A DNA stretch of 64,000 nt from positions 1 to 64,000 of the forward strand of contig NZ_PPAF01000041.1 in the NCBI RefSeq assembly GCF_002913045.1. Direction: 5' to 3'. Shown piece after piece: positions 18,502 to 26,956 of this stretch. The stretch is from Campylobacter concisus. GTDB lineage: Bacteria; Campylobacterota; Campylobacteria; Campylobacterales; Campylobacteraceae. Both the position numbers and the translations under genes were made by a program. The notes beneath the pieces were generated by a model. It saw nothing but the letters and a program-made list of their open reading frames with translations, did not search any database and had not been told where the DNA came from. Numbering within the stretch: position 1 is the first letter of the stretch; each line of letters begins with the position of its first letter.

Positions 18502-19865
18502 TACATCGCAGCTCGCGGCTGAATGATATTTGGCTCATACCTTTGTTCAGTATTTTCGCTCATTATGCGAAGCACCTTGCTTCTTTTTATCTTAGCGTCA
18601 TCTTTAAATATCGCACGTACTTTGTCCATACCAGCGTAAAAATCACGCATAAGCACGATGCAGATATATTTGCCAAAAAATGTCGGCTTAATAATGCCAT
18701 TTTCTTCATATACTGCATTTACAAGCTTAAGCAAGCTAAGCTCCATAAATAAGGCTTTGTTAATGTTTGTGCTATTTTCATCGTTATATCTTTTAATATC
18801 AACTCCGCCATCAAAAAGTCTTGTTAAAAACGTGTATTTAAGTCGCTCTTTCTTGCTAAAACCACATTTTGCGATGACCGGGCTTTGCCTATTTTTTATC
18901 CTTTTACCGTATTCAAGTAGATTAAACGCGTTTATTACAAGCTCACCGTTAAGAAAGCTAAATGCTCCGCTACCAACGCCAAGATACTCTAAATTTGAGC
19001 CAACATATTCGTCGCGAAGGTCAGCACTTTTTTCGTTTGAAAATGCCCAAGCATTGCTTTGTTTGTAGTTGCTTTTGCTAAATTCTTCAGTGATTATCTC
19101 ATAGAATTCGCGCTCGTTATCGATGTTTGAGACGCCAAGCGAGCGAGCTATATTCTCTCTTGTTAGCTCTGATTTCATAAGTGGATAGAAGGTAATTTGT
19201 TGCGGAGAGATCGATTTTGCAGTATTTATGTCGTTTATTAGCTGCTCTTTTGTTTGATTTGGCAGGTTAAAGATGAGATCCAGGCTAATGACTGGGATCT
19301 TACCAAGAGCGAGCTCAAGTTTTCTTTTTACCTCCTTGGCTGAGCCAAATTTTTCATATCTGCCAACTCTTTTTAATGTTTCATCATCAAAGCTTTGTAC
19401 ACCCACGCTTAGTCGATCAATTAATCCATCAAATCTGGCTAAACTCTCGGGTGAGATGTGATTTGGATCGCTTTCTGCTGAAATTTCATCTATACTAAAA
19501 AGCTCTTTTGCAAGCTTAAGTGTTTTCTCAAGCTCAGGCTCATTTATAAGCGTCGTGCCACCGCCAACATAAAGTGAATCAAAGTCAAATCCAGCCTCTT
19601 TAACCTGCCTCATCTCCTCACGTAAATTTTCAAAGTAAATTTTTGCAAGCTCTTGTTCATAGTGGTACTTATGAAACGAGCAATATGGGCAGAATGTGTG
19701 ACAAAATGGTACATGTGCATAGAGCATATACTTTTTGCCTTTTTTTGGAGTTTTGGTGTAGGTTGTGGTTAAAATGTCTATATTAAATTCATTATATAGT
19801 GATCTTTGAATAGAATTATGAGCGTAATTTACGGCAAAATTCTCGACAATATTTTTAAATATCAT
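18501..19865 (-). CDS. HemN/ChuW-like radical SAM protein
   Basis: A 454-residue radical SAM enzyme. The cluster motif C55-x3-C59-x2-C62 sits in HVPFCHTFCPYC, followed by YVGGGTT, the arrangement of the HemN coproporphyrinogen-oxidase/HemW/ChuW group. HemN makes protoporphyrinogen without oxygen, HemW carries heme, and ChuW/HutW opens the heme ring anaerobically; the sequence alone does not separate these roles. The C-terminal 60 residues do not look like the usual HemN end and finish with a basic tail ending in PRAAM. It is the first gene of a two-gene operon with a cyclic-peptide-type exporter. No TonB receptor or heme-binding gene is adjacent. A housekeeping hemN is expected elsewhere in the genome. 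Confidence 0.8.
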   Translation of the reverse strand: MIFKNIVENFAVNYAHNSIQRSLYNEFNIDILTTTYTKTPKKGKKYMLYAHVPFCHTFCPYCSFHKYHYEQELAKIYFENLREEMRQVKEAGFDFDSLYVGGGTTLINEPELEKTLKLAKELFSIDEISAESDPNHISPESLARFDGLIDRLSVGVQSFDDETLKRVGRYEKFGSAKEVKRKLELALGKIPVISLDLIFNLPNQTKEQLINDINTAKSISPQQITFYPLMKSELTRENIARSLGVSNIDNEREFYEIITEEFSKSNYKQSNAWAFSNEKSADLRDEYVGSNLEYLGVGSGAFSFLNGELVINAFNLLEYGKRIKNRQSPVIAKCGFSKKERLKYTFLTRLFDGGVDIKRYNDENSTNINKALFMELSLLKLVNAVYEENGIIKPTFFGKYICIVLMRDFYAGMDKVRAIFKDDAKIKRSKVLRIMSENTEQRYEPNIIQPRAAM

Positions 19866-20049
19866 AACTAATCGCCTTAAATAAGTTTGGTTTTAAATTG
19901 ATGTGTTAGGATAACTAACTTTTAATAAATTTAGCCTTGTGCTAAAGAAGATTTTGGCTTAGCCAGATAAATTTGGCCTATAAATTTTAATTTTTTGAAT
20001 CCGCAAATTTCACGTATCGATCAAATTTTAGTCCCAAAACTTAAGGAAG

Positions 20050-21060
20050 TTACTCCTTGGCTCTTGAGATAATTTTGCTTGCATCAAGCTCAAATTTTAC
20101 TCCATCTTTTGTCTGCAGATAATAAAATTTACCAAGAGTTGATAGGGCTTTTACATTATAAAGTTTTATAACTCCGTTTGTTTCGTTTTCATCATAATAA
20201 GTTTTACTATCATCACAATATATGCCATTTTTGCAAATTTTTTCTGGCAAAGCACCTGCTATACTTTTTTCAATAGATAAATATTTATATTCCATGTTAG
20301 TGATTTCAAATTTCTTTGCGATGTCATCCGCTAGATAAAAAAATATAACTATTGGACATAAAAACATTAAAATAAGTGAAATTTCCTTGTGCGTACCATC
20401 CTTATAAATACCTTCACAAAAACACAAAATACCTAAGCAAAAAAAGATATATGTAATGTAAATAAAAAATAGATTTACCACCAAAATAGAAATTAGATTA
20501 GTTTGAAAATTAGACAAAAATATTAAAATAAAAATATAAGCGAGCCACATTATCATGCAAAGAGCAAATACTCTTTCCAATATTTTTCCCTTGATCCATA
20601 TTGTAATACACGATAACAAATATGATAATGCTAAAAAAACCATAAAAGTAAATAGTACGCCTTTTGCATCTATATAGAAAGCTATACTTATAATAAAAGT
20701 AGTTAATAGTGCTAGAGGAAATGATAAAGATAATAAAAAAAGTGAAAAATATTTACCATTTTTATATCTGAGGGAGTATCTTATATGTCCAGGATAAAGC
20801 ATTATGGGCAATATAATAAAAATAGTAAAAATAGCTACAACAAAAAACAATAATGCTCCGACATGAAAAATATCAGAATTACTTAAAACTGGAAAATATC
20901 CAACAAAGAGACTAAAATATACAAAATAACAAATCATACTAGTTAAACTAACACCAGTTAGTATCAGTGGATGAAATTTTAAAAGAATTTCATTATGACT
21001 TTTTTGGTAAGTCTTACTAGCCCGCCTTTTTCTTTCATCTAAAATATCTTGATAACTCAA
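20050..21060 (-). CDS. Membrane protein of unknown function
   Basis: A 336-residue protein that I do not recognise. About seven hydrophobic helices lie between residues 32 and 242, followed by a soluble C-terminal domain of about 90 residues that contains a CxxxxxxC pair (KICKNGIYCDD). The N-terminal 28 residues are basic and cytosolic-looking. The start codon is TTG, supported by AGGA eight bases upstream. It ends 185 bp from the radical SAM gene and begins 30 bp after the DUF2314/ankyrin gene stop, so it may be co-transcribed with that gene. Base composition is AT-richer than the nuo genes, suggesting an accessory gene. Confidence 0.75.
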   Translation of the reverse strand: MSYQDILDERKRRASKTYQKSHNEILLKFHPLILTGVSLTSMICYFVYFSLFVGYFPVLSNSDIFHVGALLFFVVAIFTIFIILPIMLYPGHIRYSLRYKNGKYFSLFLLSLSFPLALLTTFIISIAFYIDAKGVLFTFMVFLALSYLLSCITIWIKGKILERVFALCMIMWLAYIFILIFLSNFQTNLISILVVNLFFIYITYIFFCLGILCFCEGIYKDGTHKEISLILMFLCPIVIFFYLADDIAKKFEITNMEYKYLSIEKSIAGALPEKICKNGIYCDDSKTYYDENETNGVIKLYNVKALSTLGKFYYLQTKDGVKFELDASKIISRAKE

Positions 21061-21089
21061 TTTAAATCCTAAAATTTTATAAAAACTTG

Positions 21090-21881
21090 CTATTTAAGTA
21101 CATTTTCGATTTCGCTCCAGCCCAAATTCTCAGCAAATTCAGCTGCCGTTTTACCACTTTTTGCGCGGGCATTTTTGTCAGCACCGTTTTCTAGTAAAAG
21201 ATTTACAAGATTTAAATTTCCAGCGATCGCCTCGTTGTGAAGCTGCGTATAACCAAACTCATTAGCGTCTGTGACCATATTTGGGTGCTCTTTTATATAT
21301 TGCTTTACTTGCTCATATGTATTTTTACTCATTGGATGCTCTATCAAATTTTCAGGGTGCTCCTTTTGCTCGTAAACTACCAAAATATCGTTAAAATCGC
21401 CAAAATCAAGCCCCCACGCTTTATCGTGCTCTTTTAGCTCTTTCTTTTGCATTCGTGAGCGCATCGCCTGCACGCTAAATCCGCCGTATGCGCGCCCGTC
21501 AATGGCAAAGAGCCAGTCGCTCATCTCATCTATCTTCGCGCTTACTTGATCGCCTACTTTCACGTTTTGCACGCTATCTGGCTCATTTACGAGCGTGCCA
21601 TATATCGTTTCGCCGTCAAATTCCACATCGTCTATCCACATGTGTTCACCGACTTCTTCGCCATTTACGACATCTAGGAAGCAAATTTTTACCATTGCAT
21701 AGTCAAGCATAGGTACGATCCTGTGGCGCTCCCAGTAAACCTCGCGCCAAAAATATCTAAAGCTCTCTCTGGCTTGCTCAAACGCACGCTGCATGTAGTC
21801 TTCGTCGCTACTTACAAAATAGATTGGCATTTGCTTGCCAAGATCTATTTGTTTACCGAGAATTTTCTTAAAAAAGCTCAT
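21090..21881 (-). CDS. DUF2314 domain protein with C-terminal ankyrin repeats
   Basis: A 263-residue protein. Residues 28-145 resemble DUF2314 (YegJ-like, of unknown function), with a tryptophan-rich start and the block EHMWIDDVEFDGETIYGTL. Residues 195-263 form about two ankyrin repeats (TQLHNEAIAGNLNLVNLLLE). No signal peptide is visible, so it is probably cytosolic. Ankyrin repeats suggest protein binding, but the partner is unknown. Proteins of this type often occur in accessory clusters, sometimes as immunity-like genes, but nothing in the window proves that here. Confidence 0.8.
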   Translation of the reverse strand: MSFFKKILGKQIDLGKQMPIYFVSSDEDYMQRAFEQARESFRYFWREVYWERHRIVPMLDYAMVKICFLDVVNGEEVGEHMWIDDVEFDGETIYGTLVNEPDSVQNVKVGDQVSAKIDEMSDWLFAIDGRAYGGFSVQAMRSRMQKKELKEHDKAWGLDFGDFNDILVVYEQKEHPENLIEHPMSKNTYEQVKQYIKEHPNMVTDANEFGYTQLHNEAIAGNLNLVNLLLENGADKNARAKSGKTAAEFAENLGWSEIENVLK

Positions 21882-21947
21882 TTTTTGTCCTTATTTTTAA
21901 TTTTAGATAGATCAAATTTAAATAAAACGATAAGGCGAAATTTCACC

Positions 21948-22120
21948 CACAAATACGCCAAATTTTAGATACAAAAATCATGCGAAATTGCACAAATTTA
22001 GCCCAAAATACTGCGAAATTTTAAATGTAAAAGTCACGCAGCTATTTCACAAATTTAGCCTGCAAGTCTGCAAGATTTCACTATAAAAACCATACGATTA
22101 TTTCGCAAAATTAGGCGAGG
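21948..22120. repeat. Degenerate direct repeats, period about 57 bp
   Basis: The intergenic stretch upstream of the DUF2314 gene has repeated segments of the form CACAAATTTAGCC followed by a TTT(T)A-rich part and AAAA-TCA-CG. CACAAATTTAGCC occurs exactly at 21991-22003 and 22048-22060 (57 bp apart), and related copies start at about 21948 and 22104. The units diverge by many substitutions and have no common spacer, so this is not a CRISPR. No gene is seen in it. Confidence 0.6.
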
Positions 22121-22121
22121 C

Positions 22122-22181
22122 GATTTAAATTTTTGTGACGGGAGTTACCGAGCTGGTAATGACCGAGCAAAAATTTAAATC
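22122..22181. repeat. Perfect 14-bp inverted repeat with an inner hairpin
   Basis: GATTTAAATTTTTG at 22122-22135 is matched exactly by its reverse complement at 22168-22181. The 32-base centre contains a second inverted repeat, TTACC (22145-22149) and GGTAA (22155-22159). The flanks GCG(A)GG and CGACGC extend the match imperfectly. The element could form a nested cruciform or RNA hairpin. It lies just downstream of the YajQ-family gene, read on the minus strand. It resembles a dispersed intergenic repeat more than a simple terminator because no T run follows. Confidence 0.65.
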
Positions 22182-22210
22182 AACGACGCATAATAAAGCG
22201 AAAAAGTGCG

Positions 22211-22708
22211 TTACTTTAGGTTTTTAAAGCTTATCGGAAGTTCTAAATTTAACCCCCTCACCAGCTTTATACACTCCTGTAGATCGTTTATGCTTTTGCT
22301 AGTCACTCTGATCTCTTCTCCTCTGATCTGTGCACTCACCTTGATCTTTGAGTCTTTGATGGCCTTGGTGATCTTTTTTGAGTTTTCACCATCAAGCGTG
22401 TCGTTTAGCTTTAGCGTCGCCTTTAAATTTCCACCACTCGCTGGCTCTCTTTTTGTCTCTGTGATCGCTACTGGCGGGATATTGCGCTTGATGAGTTTTG
22501 AGATAACTATATCTTTTAGTGCGTCGATCTTGTTATCGCTTGAGCTAAGAAGCGTGATAAATTTCTCTTTTTCATTTAGCTCGACTTCAGCCGCAAGCCC
22601 CTTAAAGTCATATCTTGCCGCGATCTCTTTTTTTGCCGTCTCAAGAGCGTTTTTAACCTCCATCATATCGACCTCAGCACTTATATCAAAGCTATGTTCG
22701 GTTGCCAT
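22211..22708 (-). CDS. YajQ-family nucleotide-binding protein
   Basis: A 165-residue cytosolic protein of the YajQ family (UPF0234), two ferredoxin-like domains that bind nucleotides; some members bind cyclic di-GMP. The N-terminal hallmark [19 protein letters not shown] and RYDFKG are present, and the C-terminal block VRVTSK-like [14 protein letters not shown] closes the fold. Length is normal. It is the last gene of a conserved run of minus-strand genes that begins at rpsU, matching C. jejuni Cj0374. Confidence 0.93.
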   Translation of the reverse strand: MATEHSFDISAEVDMMEVKNALETAKKEIAARYDFKGLAAEVELNEKEKFITLLSSSDNKIDALKDIVISKLIKRNIPPVAITETKREPASGGNLKATLKLNDTLDGENSKKITKAIKDSKIKVSAQIRGEEIRVTSKSINDLQECIKLVRGLNLELPISFKNLK

Positions 22709-22725
22709 TTTTATCCTTTCAAAAT

Positions 22726-23484
22726 TTATTTAAATAGCCCTTTGATCTTCTCAAAAATTGACTTTTTGCCAGTCTCTTCTTGCCTTACTGCCTCTCCAAT
22801 CTGCTGCACAGCAGTCTGTGCGTAGATGATAGCTCCCTTTGGATCGCAGTTAAAGAGGTTTGAATATGAGCTTGATTTGTTTAGATCAAGTGGATTTGGC
22901 TCCACGACCTCAGTGGCCTCGAGCAGGCCTGTTTCTAGCTCGCATGCGTAGTTTAGCGCATCTAAAAATGCAGGTAAATTTTGAGCGTAAAAGCCATCAA
23001 TCGCCTCTTTTATTTCACCACCTGCTTCATAGTCAGCCTTTAGTTTAGCTACGTTTTTAGCGCTCACATAAGCGCCACAGCAGTAGTTTTCGGTGATCTC
23101 ATTATAAATTTTGCCACTAAATTTATCCAAAAAATCGCTTGGTAAAATTTCTCGCCAGTTGCTGACGTAGTTTTTAAATTTCTCATTTTGCCGCGCCAAA
23201 GAGCTTAGCGATGTGCCACGAGTGTAGAAATACTTTCTAAAAAATCCTTGCGTGACAGCGATACAAAAGCCGTGAGTTTTGTTAAAAATTTCATCGTCTT
23301 TATATTGCAACGCAGCGTTTAGCGTATCTTTGTACTTTTGCGCGTAAAATTCCTCTACGCCAGCCTTGCTGGCAAGCGCTAAAACCTCGTCAAATTTACC
23401 AGCCCTTGCAAGCTCAAGTACCTCAAAATACCACTTTGAAATTTCATCTTCGCTAATGGCGTGATAGCTTATATCATAGCCCAT
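22726..23484 (-). CDS. Conserved protein of unknown function
   Basis: A 252-residue protein, mainly helical, with no signal peptide and no domain that I recognise. A Cys-Cys pair (ENYCCGAY) and a third Cys in the middle could be functional. The C-terminus is basic and ends [11 protein letters not shown], an amphipathic helix that may touch the membrane. It lies between the hydroxyacid dehydrogenase, whose stop it overlaps by one base (TAATG), and the YajQ gene. As I recall, C. jejuni has no gene at this point. Confidence 0.75.
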   Translation of the reverse strand: MGYDISYHAISEDEISKWYFEVLELARAGKFDEVLALASKAGVEEFYAQKYKDTLNAALQYKDDEIFNKTHGFCIAVTQGFFRKYFYTRGTSLSSLARQNEKFKNYVSNWREILPSDFLDKFSGKIYNEITENYCCGAYVSAKNVAKLKADYEAGGEIKEAIDGFYAQNLPAFLDALNYACELETGLLEATEVVEPNPLDLNKSSSYSNLFNCDPKGAIIYAQTAVQQIGEAVRQEETGKKSIFEKIKGLFK

Positions 23485-24419
23485 TACTTGCTCTCATTGA
23501 TGAAATTTTCGATGTTTGTGACAATCTTTGTGATGAGCGTCTTTCTAGCCTCCAAGCTACCCCATGCTACATGCGGCGTAATGAGTAGATTTTCTTTATT
23601 TTTTACATTTAAAAATGGGCTATTTTCACTCATTGGCTCGCTTTCTAAAACGTCGGTGCCAAAGCGTAAATTTCTCTCATCTATCGCCCTTGCCATCGCC
23701 GCTTCATCCACTATGCCGCCACGTCCTAAATTTAGCACTATTGCATCATCTTTTAGTAAATTTATCTCGTTTGCGCCTAGTAAATTTCTAGTTTTTTCAT
23801 TTAGTGGTGCGTGGATGCTGATGATGTCGCTACTTCTTAGTAGCTCGTCTAAGCTTTTTTGCGCAAATTCGCTATTTTTATTTGCTCCGCTTGTCGAGTA
23901 GTAGCTCACATTTGCGCCAAATACACGTGCCACTGTCGCTACGCCGCGTCCTATCTCGCCAAGTCCGATGATGCCAAATTCTTTGCCAGCAATCTCGCTG
24001 ATATCTGCGCCAAGATAGGTGAAAATTTCACTCTTCACCCACTCGCCACTTTTTACGTAGTGATCATAAAATTTGATGTGATTTGTTAGCTCAAAAAGCA
24101 TCGCAAATGTGTGCTGCACGACGCTTGCGGTTGAGTAGCCAGCGACGTTTCTAACAGCTATATTTTTAGCTTTTGCATGCTCCAAATCGACATTATTCAT
24201 CCCAGTTGCGCTTATGCAGATAAGCTTTAAATTTAGCACATCCATCACAGCTTTGTCGATGATGACCTTATTTGTAATGACGACATCAACGCCTTTTAGA
24301 CGAGGTACGATCTCTTCGCTTTTTGTTTTTTGGTAGCTGATAAACTCGCCAAATTTCTTAAAAACACTAAGATCCACGTTTTCTCCCAGCGTTGCCGCGT
24401 CTAAACAAACGATCTTCAT
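23484..24419 (-). CDS. D-2-hydroxyacid dehydrogenase (NAD-dependent)
   Basis: A 311-residue enzyme of the D-2-hydroxyacid dehydrogenase family, which interconverts 2-hydroxy and 2-oxo acids with NAD(P)H. The nucleotide-binding motif GIIGLGEIGRG, the catalytic Arg in NLGRGGIVDE, Glu in LESEP and His in TPHVAWGS are all present. The substrate (hydroxypyruvate, glycerate or 2-oxo acids) cannot be read from the sequence. It is the counterpart of C. jejuni Cj0373. Gap of 2 nt to the upstream glutathionylspermidine-synthase-like gene indicates one operon. Confidence 0.92.
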   Translation of the reverse strand: MKIVCLDAATLGENVDLSVFKKFGEFISYQKTKSEEIVPRLKGVDVVITNKVIIDKAVMDVLNLKLICISATGMNNVDLEHAKAKNIAVRNVAGYSTASVVQHTFAMLFELTNHIKFYDHYVKSGEWVKSEIFTYLGADISEIAGKEFGIIGLGEIGRGVATVARVFGANVSYYSTSGANKNSEFAQKSLDELLRSSDIISIHAPLNEKTRNLLGANEINLLKDDAIVLNLGRGGIVDEAAMARAIDERNLRFGTDVLESEPMSENSPFLNVKNKENLLITPHVAWGSLEARKTLITKIVTNIENFINESK

Positions 24420-24421
24420 CT

Positions 24422-25603
24422 TTAGTCCTTAATGAAATGTCCTACAAATTTAGAGTAGTTATCTAAAATTTTGCCGCCCTTTCTATATCCAAGCGCACAC
24501 GCTTCATAAGCGTAAAATACGCCTGCTTGGTAGTTATCGCCTCTCTCATCTTGGTTAAACTCGTAAAATTCTTGATAGATAGCTTTATTTGAGTCGTATT
24601 CGCCGTCATTACTTGCTATTTGTGCGCCGTTTTCATCGTGTATCGAGACGTTTGCGCCCTCTCTACCAAATACCGGCTTTTTCACATATTTTTTGCCTTT
24701 TAGTGGCTCATTTGATGTCTCAAGCAAGAGTGGATGATTTGGATAAAGGTCCCAAAGAATTTTTAAAATCCCCTTGCTTTGGAAAAGTAGCGTGTAGGCG
24801 GGATTTATGATGATGGCTTTTTGGTTTTTGATGATATTTGAAAGTATAAGTGCTAGCTCGCCTTCATCGATCGCTATGCTCTCCCAAGGTACGAGTTTAA
24901 ACCAGTATTCGAAATTTTCATCATTTTTAAAAATACCCTCGTCATCGTTAAAAACGACCTCATCAACGTAAGCAAAGTCGGTTTTAAAGCCGGCCTCTTT
25001 TGCGATGTATTGTAGTAATTTCACGGTTTGCTCATCCTCGATACTGCCAGCGATAGAGCTAAAGAGTATTCCCCAGCCCTCGTAAACATCCTCGAAATTT
25101 ACATTATCGTCGCCAAGCGTGATAAGGCGTTTAAAATTTTGTTTTAGAGCTTCGTAAAGGTTATTAAATTGCTCTGCTTCATCCATATGATTTAGCTTTA
25201 GCATCGCCCACTGAATGATCGCCGTCTCAAAGACTGCCGTTGGCGTATCGGCGTTAAATTCAATGAGCTTTATAGGCTTGCCATCAAGCCCGCCTGCAAG
25301 ATCAAATCTACCATAAAGGTGCCAGTGAACGTCATTTTCCCAGCTTTTTTTGATACTATCAACGAGGTTAAATGGTATGCCTATCTCGTGAAAAAGGTTA
25401 TTGTCAATGACGTACTGAGCGGCATTTACATACATATCGTATAACTCATTTGCCGCTTCATAGTAAGTATCCGCCTCGCTTGCTTTCACCTGTACGATCT
25501 CATCTGAGATGTATGAGCTGTTATCATTATCTGTATGCCACGCAAAGCCGATTTTTTCCATAAATTCGTTATTTAATGGCGTGATTTTTCTTAAATTTAT
25601 CAT
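24422..25603 (-). CDS. Glutathionylspermidine-synthase-like ATP-grasp ligase
   Basis: A 393-residue protein of the GSP-synthase C-terminal/YgiC-YjfC family, ATP-grasp enzymes that join a peptide-like acid to an amine. Conserved blocks include the HWHLYGRFDLAG region with LIEFNADTPT, and KKPVFGREGANV near the C-terminus. It lacks the amidase domain of full glutathionylspermidine synthase, as in YgiC and YjfC. Campylobacters are not known to make glutathionylspermidine, so the true substrate is unknown. It starts 3 nt after a UPF0323 lipoprotein gene, a pairing that is conserved in C. jejuni (Cj0371-Cj0372) and suggests a shared envelope-related task. Confidence 0.9.
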   Translation of the reverse strand: MINLRKITPLNNEFMEKIGFAWHTDNDNSSYISDEIVQVKASEADTYYEAANELYDMYVNAAQYVIDNNLFHEIGIPFNLVDSIKKSWENDVHWHLYGRFDLAGGLDGKPIKLIEFNADTPTAVFETAIIQWAMLKLNHMDEAEQFNNLYEALKQNFKRLITLGDDNVNFEDVYEGWGILFSSIAGSIEDEQTVKLLQYIAKEAGFKTDFAYVDEVVFNDDEGIFKNDENFEYWFKLVPWESIAIDEGELALILSNIIKNQKAIIINPAYTLLFQSKGILKILWDLYPNHPLLLETSNEPLKGKKYVKKPVFGREGANVSIHDENGAQIASNDGEYDSNKAIYQEFYEFNQDERGDNYQAGVFYAYEACALGYRKGGKILDNYSKFVGHFIKD

Positions 25604-25606
25604 TTT

Positions 25607-26224
25607 TCAGCCTCCAAAGCTTGATGAGCTAGAGCTTGATTTTGAGCCACCACCGAAAAATCCACTCTTGCCGCCACTGCTTCTTGCAGCAGAATTTGCT
25701 GCTTTTTGCTTGTTAAAGCTATCAACGCTTCTTGTGTATGCGCTTGGATTTTTGTAAGAATTTTGACGAGTAGCTTGGAAATTTTGATTTCCAAAAAGCT
25801 TGCTACCTATCCAGCTACCAAGTATCGCACCGGCTGCTGAGGCAAGTATCGTCTCACCAAGGCTTAGACCGCCACTACTTAGCTGTGCGTCGCTCGTTTT
25901 TGTTAAATTTGAAGTGCCATTGTCGATATTTGCGTTTGCTTGAGCTAGAAGTTTATCGATCTCGTCTTTGCTTAGCACACGCTCAGTGCCGTTGATATCT
26001 TTTAGCACAACTCTAGTTTCAGTACTTGGATACTCTTCTAAAATTTTATAAACTCCAGGTGCGCTCTCTTCGATGATGACAAAGGCACCATTTTTTTGTG
26101 CAACCTCATTTAATGCGTTTTCATCACCGCCATTGTCACTGCTGCAACCAGCAAGGCCAGCCATAACGATCGCACCAAATCCGCCTACCGCAGCATAAGT
26201 AGCTATCTTTTTAATGTGTTTCAT
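25607..26224 (-). CDS. UPF0323 family lipoprotein
   Basis: A 205-residue lipoprotein. The signal peptide ends in a lipobox, MAGLAGC, with Cys27 as lipidation site. The next 90 residues form a small soluble domain, followed by a glycine/alanine-rich hydrophobic stretch (ETILASAAGAILGSWIGSKLF) and a Ser/Gly-rich tail ending SSSSSSFGG, which is the pattern of the C. jejuni Cj0371 family. Function is not established. It overlaps the HTH gene upstream (ATGA) and lies 3 nt before the GSP-synthase-like gene. Confidence 0.9.
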   Translation of the reverse strand: MKHIKKIATYAAVGGFGAIVMAGLAGCSSDNGGDENALNEVAQKNGAFVIIEESAPGVYKILEEYPSTETRVVLKDINGTERVLSKDEIDKLLAQANANIDNGTSNLTKTSDAQLSSGGLSLGETILASAAGAILGSWIGSKLFGNQNFQATRQNSYKNPSAYTRSVDSFNKQKAANSAARSSGGKSGFFGGGSKSSSSSSSFGG

Positions 26225-26853
26225 ATCTCTCCTATCAACTCTTTTAAATTTTTATGTCTTCTAACAAGTATCACGCCTCGTTTAAATTTTATAAATTTTG
26301 AGTGGTGTATCGCTTTTATTATCTTTTCACTGATTTTTTTTGTTGCCTTTGGCTTTAGATTTAGCTCCTTTAAAAATTCACTTAAATTTATCCATTTTGA
26401 CTCATTTTCTATCTCGGCCTCTATCGCTTCATTATTTGGCATATCGTCATTTTTTTGTGTTAAAAGCGGCCTTTGCATAGCATTTAGAAACTGCATGAGT
26501 TTCTCATCTCTATCTTTATAAATTTGCAAAATCTCATTTTTTCGCTCGATTAGCATCTGCTCTTTTTCTTTAAAAAGCCTATCTTTATCGGCTTGCAAGT
26601 TTAAATTTAAGCTCTTTAGCTCGCTTAACTCATTTAGCAAATAATTTACAAACTCATCATTTTGGGATTTGGTTTTTATACTTTTTGGAGCGGATTTTGT
26701 GGCCTTTTCGCTACTTGGTTTTTCATCAAGGATGACAAATTTTGTGCCATTTTCAATGACTGTATTTATCGAACCACGGCGGATTCTATTATAGACTGCT
26801 TCTTTTGTTATGCCTAAAATTTCTGCAGCTTCGTTTATAGCTAGCTTTTGCAT
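26221..26853 (-). CDS. Helix-turn-helix protein of unknown target
   Basis: A 210-residue protein. Residues 1-45 form a MerR/excisionase-like helix-turn-helix (NEAAEILGITKEAVYNRIRRG, of which the recognition helix is the second half) with a short beta hairpin after it. Residues 75-120 are a Lys/Glu-rich coiled coil, and the C-terminal part contains a second possible DNA-binding segment. It precedes the UPF0323 lipoprotein gene with an ATGA overlap, so it may regulate the operon in which it lies, which is inference. Confidence 0.78.
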   Translation of the reverse strand: MQKLAINEAAEILGITKEAVYNRIRRGSINTVIENGTKFVILDEKPSSEKATKSAPKSIKTKSQNDEFVNYLLNELSELKSLNLNLQADKDRLFKEKEQMLIERKNEILQIYKDRDEKLMQFLNAMQRPLLTQKNDDMPNNEAIEAEIENESKWINLSEFLKELNLKPKATKKISEKIIKAIHHSKFIKFKRGVILVRRHKNLKELIGEI

Positions 26854-26956
26854 CGAATTTCCGTTTAAAATAAAATAAAAAATTTGCTTTGATTATAAAA
26901 AAATAAGGCTAAAAGAAGAGTTAAACAAAGAGAGCAAAGCCCTCTTTGTCTTGGTT

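Noticed and set aside
18658-19068. Plus-strand 136-codon frame over the radical SAM gene
   Set aside because: Antisense shadow of a gene with clear motifs.
19905-19919. Short palindrome GTTAG-GATAA-CTAAC upstream of the radical SAM gene as a Fur-type operator
   Set aside because: Arms of five bases in AT-rich DNA are weak, and it does not match a consensus that I can recall with confidence.
21948-22120. CRISPR array
   Set aside because: Repeat units are degenerate, have no uniform spacers, and there is no cas gene nearby.
22206-22733. Plus-strand 175-codon frame over the YajQ-family gene
   Set aside because: Antisense to a well-supported gene; Ser/Phe-rich translation is typical of reverse-strand shadows.
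23461-23901. Plus-strand 146-codon frame over the hydroxyacid dehydrogenase
   Set aside because: Antisense shadow, low-complexity Ser/Phe protein with no ribosome site.
25600-25794. Minus-strand 64-codon frame inside the UPF0323 lipoprotein gene
   Set aside because: Out-of-frame shadow in a repetitive Ser/Gly-coding end.
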